From NCBI RefSeq assembly GCF_000482705.1, contig NZ_AXWO01000013.1, positions 1 through 64,000 of the forward strand: a stretch of 64,000 nt of DNA. The letters run 5' to 3'. A program made the translations under genes and the position numbers. Source of the DNA: Glycomyces arizonensis DSM 44726 (GTDB lineage Bacteria > Actinomycetota > Actinomycetes > Mycobacteriales > Micromonosporaceae). Positions 55,073-64,000 of the stretch are shown here, one piece after another; the first letter of the stretch is position 1, and each line of letters begins with the position of its first letter. The notes below the pieces were generated by a model. That model had not been told where the DNA came from, did not search any database, and saw nothing but the letters and a program-made list of their open reading frames with translations.

Positions 55073-56260
55073 TCAGGCCGTCGCCTCGACCGCCCGGCCT
55101 TCGGCGGCCGCCTCCCGCTCCATGCGGTGGCGGCGCACCGGCAGCCCGAGCGTCGGGTGGGCGACGCCCCACACCGCGCCCTTGCAGACGAGTTCCTTGT
55201 AGCGGGCGGCCGTCCTCCCCTTGAGCAGCGAGCCCTTGGCCCGGTCGTCGGCGGTGACGAACTGGATGAGCCCGTCGCGGCGGCCGAGACTGATGCACTG
55301 GTTGAAGTACCGCAGCGGGGCCTTGGGGATCTTGCGGCCGGTCAGGCGCGCGGCGATCGCGTCGGCGGCCTGCCAGGCCACGGGAACGCCCGAGGCGCAG
55401 GACATGCGCAGCGGCTTGTCGCCCGGGCCCATCGCCAGCGCGGCGTCGCCGACGGCGTACACGTCCGGGTGCGAGACCGAGCGCATGGTGGCGTCGACGA
55501 CGATCTGGCCGGTGCCGGAGACCTCGAGCGTGGAGGCGGCGGCGATCGGGTGGACGGCGAAACCGGCGGTCCACACCGTCACGTCGGCCCCGACGGCCCG
55601 GCCGCCTTCAAGGACCACGCCGCCCGCCTCGACGCGTTCGACGGCCGCGCGCTCGTGGACGGTGATGCCGAGCCGTTCGACGACGCCGCGCAGGTGACTC
55701 CGGCCCCTGCCGCTGAGCCAGCCGCCCAGGCCCTCGCGCGCGGCGAGCGCGACGTCGAGGTCGGGCCGGGTCTCGGCGATCTCGGTGACGGCCTCCAGGC
55801 CGGTCAGCCCGCCGCCGACGACCAGGACCCGCGCGCCCGCACCGAGTTCGGCGAGGCGCTCGCGCAGGCGCAGCGCCCCCGGGCGGCTCGCGAGCTCGTA
55901 GGCGTGCTCGGCGACGCCGGGCACCCCGTGGTCGGCCGCGGCGCTGCCCAGACCGTAGACGAGGGTGTCGTAGGCGAGCTCGTCGCCGCTCTTGAGCGCG
56001 ACGGTCTTGGCCTCGACGTCGACGGCGGTCACCCGGTCGACGCGCAGCCGCACGCCCGTGCCCTGGAACATGTCGGCCAGCGGCCGCGGCTTGAGGTCCT
56101 GCCCGGCGGCGAGCTGGTGCATGCGGACGCGCTCGACGAAGTCGGGTTCGGCGTTGACGAGCGTGAGGTGGACGTCCTCGCGGCGCAGCCGCTTGGCGAG
56201 GCGGCCGGCGGCGATGGCCCCGGCGTATCCGGCTCCGAGGACGACGATGCGGTGATTCAT
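55073..56260 (-). CDS. NDH-2-like FAD-dependent oxidoreductase
   Basis: A 395-aa pyridine nucleotide-disulfide-type flavoprotein. N-terminal VVLGAGYAGAIAAGRLAKRL binds FAD, VLVVGGGLTGLEAVTEIAE binds NAD(P)H, and VYAVGDAALAM closes the FAD site. It resembles type II NADH dehydrogenases but lacks an obvious C-terminal membrane helix. It lies directly downstream of an ECF41-type sigma factor gene, the classic context for ECF41 target oxidoreductases. ATG 56260 has a GGAG RBS. Confidence 0.9.
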   Translation of the reverse strand: MNHRIVVLGAGYAGAIAAGRLAKRLRREDVHLTLVNAEPDFVERVRMHQLAAGQDLKPRPLADMFQGTGVRLRVDRVTAVDVEAKTVALKSGDELAYDTLVYGLGSAAADHGVPGVAEHAYELASRPGALRLRERLAELGAGARVLVVGGGLTGLEAVTEIAETRPDLDVALAAREGLGGWLSGRGRSHLRGVVERLGITVHERAAVERVEAGGVVLEGGRAVGADVTVWTAGFAVHPIAAASTLEVSGTGQIVVDATMRSVSHPDVYAVGDAALAMGPGDKPLRMSCASGVPVAWQAADAIAARLTGRKIPKAPLRYFNQCISLGRRDGLIQFVTADDRAKGSLLKGRTAARYKELVCKGAVWGVAHPTLGLPVRRHRMEREAAAEGRAVEATA

Positions 56261-56313
56261 GGTCTGCTCCTGTCTTGGCGTGTTCGCCTCCTGAACCGGA
56301 TGGCGGCGCGATT

Positions 56314-56343
56314 CCTGACAGGCGCGGCCTATGAGGCCTGACA
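56314..56343 (-). promoter_or_regulatory. Two TGTCAGG elements upstream of the flavoprotein gene
   Basis: On the minus strand, TGTCAGG occurs at 56337-56343 and 56314-56320. A CGTC-like tetramer follows each: TGTC after 16 nt, and CGGT after 15 nt. ECF41 sigma factors are known to use -35 TGTCACA with -10 CGTC, so these are plausible but imperfect promoter candidates. Confidence 0.4.
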
Positions 56344-56351
56344 CACGGTGG

Positions 56352-57296
56352 TCACCAGGCGCTCATGATCGGTTCGCCGTGGTCGCCCGAGCGCCACTGG
56401 CGCTCGGCCCTGACCAGCTTGTCGGGGTTGACCATGTTGCGGACCGCCGAGACCCGCCCGCCGGTCACCTCGATGCCCATGATGCCGGCGAGGCGGCCGT
56501 CGACGACCGCCACCAGCGCCGGGGCGCCGTTGACGACGGCCGTGTGGATGGCGGCCGGGCCGCCGAGGAGTTCGCGCTTGGCCGCGCCGGGCTTGAACAG
56601 GCCGCGCAGGAACTTCGCGACCGCGAGCGCCCCGGAGAACGGCTTGGCGCGTGCGGGGACCTTGCCGCCGCCGTCGCCCACGGCCACGGCGTCTTCGGTG
56701 AGGAGCTTGACGAGCGCCTCGACGTCGCCGCCGGCGGCGGCGGCCAGGAACTCGTCGATGACCTTGCGGGCGGCGGCCCGGTCGACCTCGGCGCGGGGCA
56801 CCTCCGCGGTGAGATGGCGCTTGGCGCGGTGGAAGGTCTGCTGGCTGCCGGCCTCGGTGATGTCGAGGATCGCGGCGATCTCGGCGTGCGAGTGGGAGAA
56901 GGCCTCGCGCAGGACGTAGACGGCGCGCTCGGTGGGGGAGAGGCGCTCCATGACCACGAGCACGGCCAGGGAGACCGATTCGCGCTGCTCGGCGGTGTCG
57001 GCCGGGCCGAGCATCGGGTCGCCGTCGAGGACCGGCTCGGGCAGCCATTGGCCCACGTAGGTCTCGCGCCTGGCCCGCGCCGACGTCAGCTGCGTCAGGC
57101 ACAGATTGGTGAGGACCTTGGTCAGCCACGCCTCGGGCACCTGGATGTGCTCGCGATCGGCGGCGTCCCAGCGCAGGAAGGTCTCCTGGACGGCGTCCTC
57201 GGCCTCGCTCGCGGATCCGAGCAGGCGGTAGGCGATGGCCCCCAGGCGTGCCCTGGAGGCCTCGAAGAGGTCGACCTCGTGCGAACGCAGCGGCAT
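56352..57296 (-). CDS. ECF41-type (SigJ-like) RNA polymerase sigma factor
   Basis: A 314-aa sigma factor. Region 2 is LLGSASEAEDAVQETFLRW, region 4 is LSPTERAVYVLREAFSHSHAEIAAIL, and an extra C-terminal SnoaL-like domain (DEFLAAAAGGDVEALVKLLTEDA to the end) is the ECF41 hallmark. In this group the domain replaces a membrane anti-sigma factor and controls activity directly. No anti-sigma gene adjoins. It lies 91 bp upstream of its probable target flavoprotein gene. Confidence 0.92.
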   Translation of the reverse strand: MPLRSHEVDLFEASRARLGAIAYRLLGSASEAEDAVQETFLRWDAADREHIQVPEAWLTKVLTNLCLTQLTSARARRETYVGQWLPEPVLDGDPMLGPADTAEQRESVSLAVLVVMERLSPTERAVYVLREAFSHSHAEIAAILDITEAGSQQTFHRAKRHLTAEVPRAEVDRAAARKVIDEFLAAAAGGDVEALVKLLTEDAVAVGDGGGKVPARAKPFSGALAVAKFLRGLFKPGAAKRELLGGPAAIHTAVVNGAPALVAVVDGRLAGIMGIEVTGGRVSAVRNMVNPDKLVRAERQWRSGDHGEPIMSAW

Positions 57297-57336
57297 GGTC
57301 CGATCCTATCCGCGACGCCGCCGCACCGGCGATGCG

Positions 57337-57362
57337 GCGGACCGGACCCGCGTCCGGTCCGC
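57337..57362 (-). terminator. Terminator hairpin of the first LppU-like gene
   Basis: An 11-bp perfect stem (GCGGACCGGAC with complement) and a 4-nt loop directly follow the stop at 57362 on the minus strand. Confidence 0.7.
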
Positions 57363-58135
57363 TACTCGACCTCGCGGACGCAGTAGATCGCCGTGATCGA
57401 GTCGATCTCGGGGTCCCAATCGCGTCCGGCGGAGACGGCGGTGTCGGTGAAGTAGTACTGCGTCCAGTCGTAGCCGTCGCAGGCGTTGCTGGCCGCCACC
57501 GAGTGCCATTCGTCCTCGGGGTCGGGGTCGTCGGGGGACTGCTCGACGTGGATCACCAACCAGTAGGCGCTCTCGGAGTCGCAGGGCACGACGTAGAAGC
57601 CCTCGTCGGAGTTCTCGATGCACTCGTCCTCCACCGGCACGCGGTAGACGGCCTCGTCGGACTCGGTGGTCGCCTCCTCGGGCGAGGGCGACTCGGAGGT
57701 GACCTCGTCGGACGGGCTCGGATCGTCGCTGGTCTCCACGACGGCGACCGGGTCCTCGGTCTCCTCGTCACCGCCGGTCAAGGTGATGCCGACGAAGATC
57801 GCCCCCGCCGCGATGACCGCGACGACGATGACGAGGGTCGCGATCAGGGGCGTGTTCGACGACCCGCCCGGCGGCGGGGGCGCGGGCTGGCCCGGCTGGA
57901 ACGCCTGGCCCGGGTACTGCCCGGGAGGCGGGGTGCCGCCGGGCGGCACGCTGCCGGGCACGACGCTCATCGGCGGGTTCGCCTGGTACCCGGGCTGCCC
58001 GTAGGACGTCTGGCCGTACGGGTCGGGGCGCGAGTAGGGGTCGGCGTCGGTGGTGAAGTGCTGGGGCTGCGAGGGCGGACCGTACCCGGGCTGCTGCTGG
58101 TTGGGGTCGTACGGGTTCGGGGGCGGGTAGCTCAT
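57362..58135 (-). CDS. LppU/SCO3897-like membrane protein, paralogue 1
   Basis: A 257-aa protein. The proline/glutamine/tyrosine-rich cytoplasmic N-terminus (PPNPYDPNQQQPGYGPP) is followed by one helix (LIATLVIVVAVIAAGAIFVGITL), a Ser/Thr/Glu-rich linker and a Cys-containing extracellular domain (VEDECIENSDEGFYVVPC, ASNACDGYDW, AIYCV). LppU-like proteins have no known function. ATG 58135 has GGAGA upstream. It is the downstream member of a two-gene set. Confidence 0.8.
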   Translation of the reverse strand: MSYPPPNPYDPNQQQPGYGPPSQPQHFTTDADPYSRPDPYGQTSYGQPGYQANPPMSVVPGSVPPGGTPPPGQYPGQAFQPGQPAPPPPGGSSNTPLIATLVIVVAVIAAGAIFVGITLTGGDEETEDPVAVVETSDDPSPSDEVTSESPSPEEATTESDEAVYRVPVEDECIENSDEGFYVVPCDSESAYWLVIHVEQSPDDPDPEDEWHSVAASNACDGYDWTQYYFTDTAVSAGRDWDPEIDSITAIYCVREVE

Positions 58136-58218
58136 CTGGTTCTCCGTTGCATCGCCGGGGGACGGGCCGGTGCTCCCACCCATTCTAGGTGGCCAGTGCG
58201 ACCGTCCCGAACACGACG

Positions 58219-58250
58219 AGGGCCGCCCGGCGGAGACGCCGGGCGGCCCT
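58219..58250 (-). terminator. Terminator hairpin of the second LppU-like gene
   Basis: A perfect 14-bp GC stem with a GAGA tetraloop lies just downstream of the paralogue 2 stop on the minus strand, so the two paralogues may be separately transcribed. Confidence 0.75.
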
Positions 58251-58266
58251 GCGGCCGTTCAGGGTG

Positions 58267-59214
58267 CTAGTGGTCGATGACGCACAGGATGCCCCAGACC
58301 TTGCCCTCCACGCCCGTGACCGGCCACGGGTAGTAGTTGGCGTCCGGGCACCCGCCCAGTTCGGCGTCCGACTCCTCCTGGGTCATCTCGACCGGCGGGG
58401 AGACCACCTCCGAGTTGATGACCTCGTAGACCGCGTTCGGGTCGTCGCAGGAGACGCTCCACCAGCCATCGGTGCTGTCGTCGAAGCACAGGCCGACGTC
58501 GGGAGTGATCGGCATGCGTCCCTGGTCGTCGGCCTTCTCGATGGCCTCGACGCAGTACAGGTGGTCGACCGGGCCGCCGAGGCCCTCGACCGACTCGGTG
58601 TAGACGTACTGGTAGCTCTTCCACAGCTGGCCGAGCTCCCAGCCCATGACCTCTTCGCCGCACAGGTCGATCACGGCTTGCGTGTCGGTCAGCTCGCCGG
58701 ACATGTCGACCTCGGCGCCCGAGTCGTTCGAGACCGCGGTGATGGTCCAGAACGCGTTCGGGTCGTCGCAGGGGACGACCAGGTCGTCGGTCTCGCTCGA
58801 GAGCGCGTCGGCCATGCAGTCGCCGACCTCGGCCGCCTCGGCGGCCTCCACCTGGTCGTCGTTCAGCGTGTCGTTGTTCGGGTCGGTGTCGTCGCTCGAG
58901 TCGCCGCCCAGGAAGACGCGCAGGGCGATGACGATGCCGATCACCACGACGGTGCCGACGGCGCCCAGGATCTTCGCGGTGGCGCCGCCGCCCTTGTTGC
59001 CGGCCGGGGGCATCGGCGGCGGAGGGGCGCCGTAGCCGCCGGGCTGCGGGGGCGGCGGGTAGCCGGGCTGCTGCTGGCCGTAACCCGGCTGCTGCGGGGG
59101 GTAGCCCGGCTGCTGCGGCACGGGCCCACCCTGCTGCGAAGGATAGCCCGGCTGCTGAGGCTGCTGGCCGTAGCCAGGAGGCGGAGGGTTGCCGCCGGGT
59201 GGGGGATAGGTCAT
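58267..59214 (-). CDS. LppU/SCO3897-like membrane protein, paralogue 2
   Basis: A 315-aa protein with a Pro/Gln/Gly/Tyr-rich N-terminus containing repeated QQPGY[PG] units, one helix (AKILGAVGTVVVIGIVIALRVFL), an acidic linker and two related Cys-containing extracellular segments (GDCMADALSSETDDLVVPCDDPNAFW and GLCFDDSTDGWWSVSCDDPNAVY). The two segments look like an internal duplication, which paralogue 1 does not clearly share. ATG 59214 has GGAG upstream. Function unknown. Confidence 0.8.
   Translation of the reverse strand: MTYPPPGGNPPPPGYGQQPQQPGYPSQQGGPVPQQPGYPPQQPGYGQQQPGYPPPPQPGGYGAPPPPMPPAGNKGGGATAKILGAVGTVVVIGIVIALRVFLGGDSSDDTDPNNDTLNDDQVEAAEAAEVGDCMADALSSETDDLVVPCDDPNAFWTITAVSNDSGAEVDMSGELTDTQAVIDLCGEEVMGWELGQLWKSYQYVYTESVEGLGGPVDHLYCVEAIEKADDQGRMPITPDVGLCFDDSTDGWWSVSCDDPNAVYEVINSEVVSPPVEMTQEESDAELGGCPDANYYPWPVTGVEGKVWGILCVIDH
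59041..59170 (-). repeat. QQPGYP-type codon repeat
   Basis: The N-terminal coding region of paralogue 2 carries about five imperfect copies of a Gln-Gln-Pro-Gly-Tyr unit, visible in DNA as recurrent cccggctgctg on the plus strand. Such repeats are prone to slippage and length variation. Confidence 0.7.
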
Positions 59215-59702
59215 TGGTGAACTGCTCCTTGAAAACGTATTGTTGCAATGCCGACGGATGTACGGCAGGTGTCGTCGCGGCGGTGCCAGGGGTGGCTTGC
59301 GAGCTTCGCCATGACTCTGCCAGAGACGACCGACATGTCTCGCCCTGGACGCTCCAGGGGACGGCGTGCCGGCCTCGCCTCGGCAGGTGCCTCGATCACG
59401 GTGATGGGTGCCGTGCGATCTCAACACTCTAACCACCCCGCGCAACGCGCCCGCGCGCCGTTCCCACTCGGATGGGCGCGCTGCACGCCCATTGCGGCAC
59501 GCTTGCGCAGGGAAATGACGTCCGGGAGGAAAACGCCCGGGCCGCTCGGATCGTAGGACGATGCCGTCCGCCAGATGAGCGATGCATTACACTCGTCTGA
59601 CACTTTGTTTGCATTCTTTCGGGCCGACGTCGTCCCGTATGAGATACCGCCGTGTTCCAGCGCCCCACAGGCTGGAACGCTCGACGACGAAGGAGGCCAA
59701 GG
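59215..59702. other. 488-bp intergenic region between lppU-like gene and gltB
   Basis: No credible coding sequence was found. It should hold the promoters of the divergent LppU-like gene and gltB, but no -10/-35 pair stands out on either strand. The region is less GC-rich near 59580-59650. The only distinct structure is the hairpin at 59654-59678. Confidence 0.6.
59654..59678 (+). promoter_or_regulatory. Hairpin in the gltB leader
   Basis: A perfect 8-bp stem (GTTCCAGC and complement) with a 9-nt loop ends 14 bp before the gltB RBS (GGAGG 59692-59696). It could affect mRNA stability or translation. No matching riboswitch class was recognised. Confidence 0.4.

Positions 59703-64000
<4,298 letters not shown>

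Overview
The window is chromosomal DNA from a very GC-rich Gram-positive actinobacterium. The evidence is the strong G/C bias at third codon positions, frequent GTG and TTG starts, ATGA/GTGA stop-start overlaps, leaderless promoters, phosphatidylinositol mannoside (PIM) genes, a DUF5753/DUF397 regulator pair, a subtilisin-inhibitor-family protein and LppU-like proteins. A glycomycete or another relative of Streptomyces and the mycolic actinobacteria would fit. The genus cannot be fixed from the sequence. No rRNA, tRNA, CRISPR array, prophage or intact insertion sequence was seen.

Layout. 1-8 kb: a secreted ExeM/NucH-type nuclease, then a divergent iron-siderophore uptake locus (binding protein on one strand, two permeases and an ATPase on the other) with one iron box per promoter, then an LtrA-like membrane protein. 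8-18 kb: an OmpR-type two-component pair, an SDR, a three-gene overlapping regulatory cassette (XRE-DUF5753, DUF397, a UTRA domain without HTH), QueA plus an SDR, a NarL-type two-component pair, and an exported protein of unknown function. 18-23 kb: an aldo/keto reductase, GDP-mannose dehydratase, a ferredoxin-NADP reductase-like flavoprotein, a quinone oxidoreductase, and a MerR metal regulator overlapped by a 15-residue cysteine-rich peptide ORF.

23-54 kb is the conserved actinobacterial backbone: thrS, HIT protein, pgsA, patA, pimA, pdxS, pdxT, yebC, ruvCAB, yajC, secDF, relA, cyclophilin, MBL hydrolase, hisS. Accessory genes interrupt it: VapBC, TauE/SafE permease and antiporter after thrS; protease inhibitor and small membrane proteins between pdxS and pdxT; alpha/beta hydrolase, PRTase-erythromycin esterase fusion and MFS exporter between yebC and ruvC; a stress-like small protein and FAD monooxygenase between secF and relA, where apt usually lies. 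55-64 kb: an NDH-2-like flavoprotein downstream of an ECF41-type sigma factor, two LppU-like membrane proteins, and the 5' part of gltB, which runs off the window.

The most unusual items are the MerR/cysteine-peptide unit under a MerR-type promoter (22.2-22.7 kb), a long imperfect palindrome upstream of the HIT gene (28.35-28.53 kb), the headless UTRA protein in the overlapping regulator cassette (11.6-13.3 kb), and the missing in-frame stop of the LtrA-like gene (6.7 kb).
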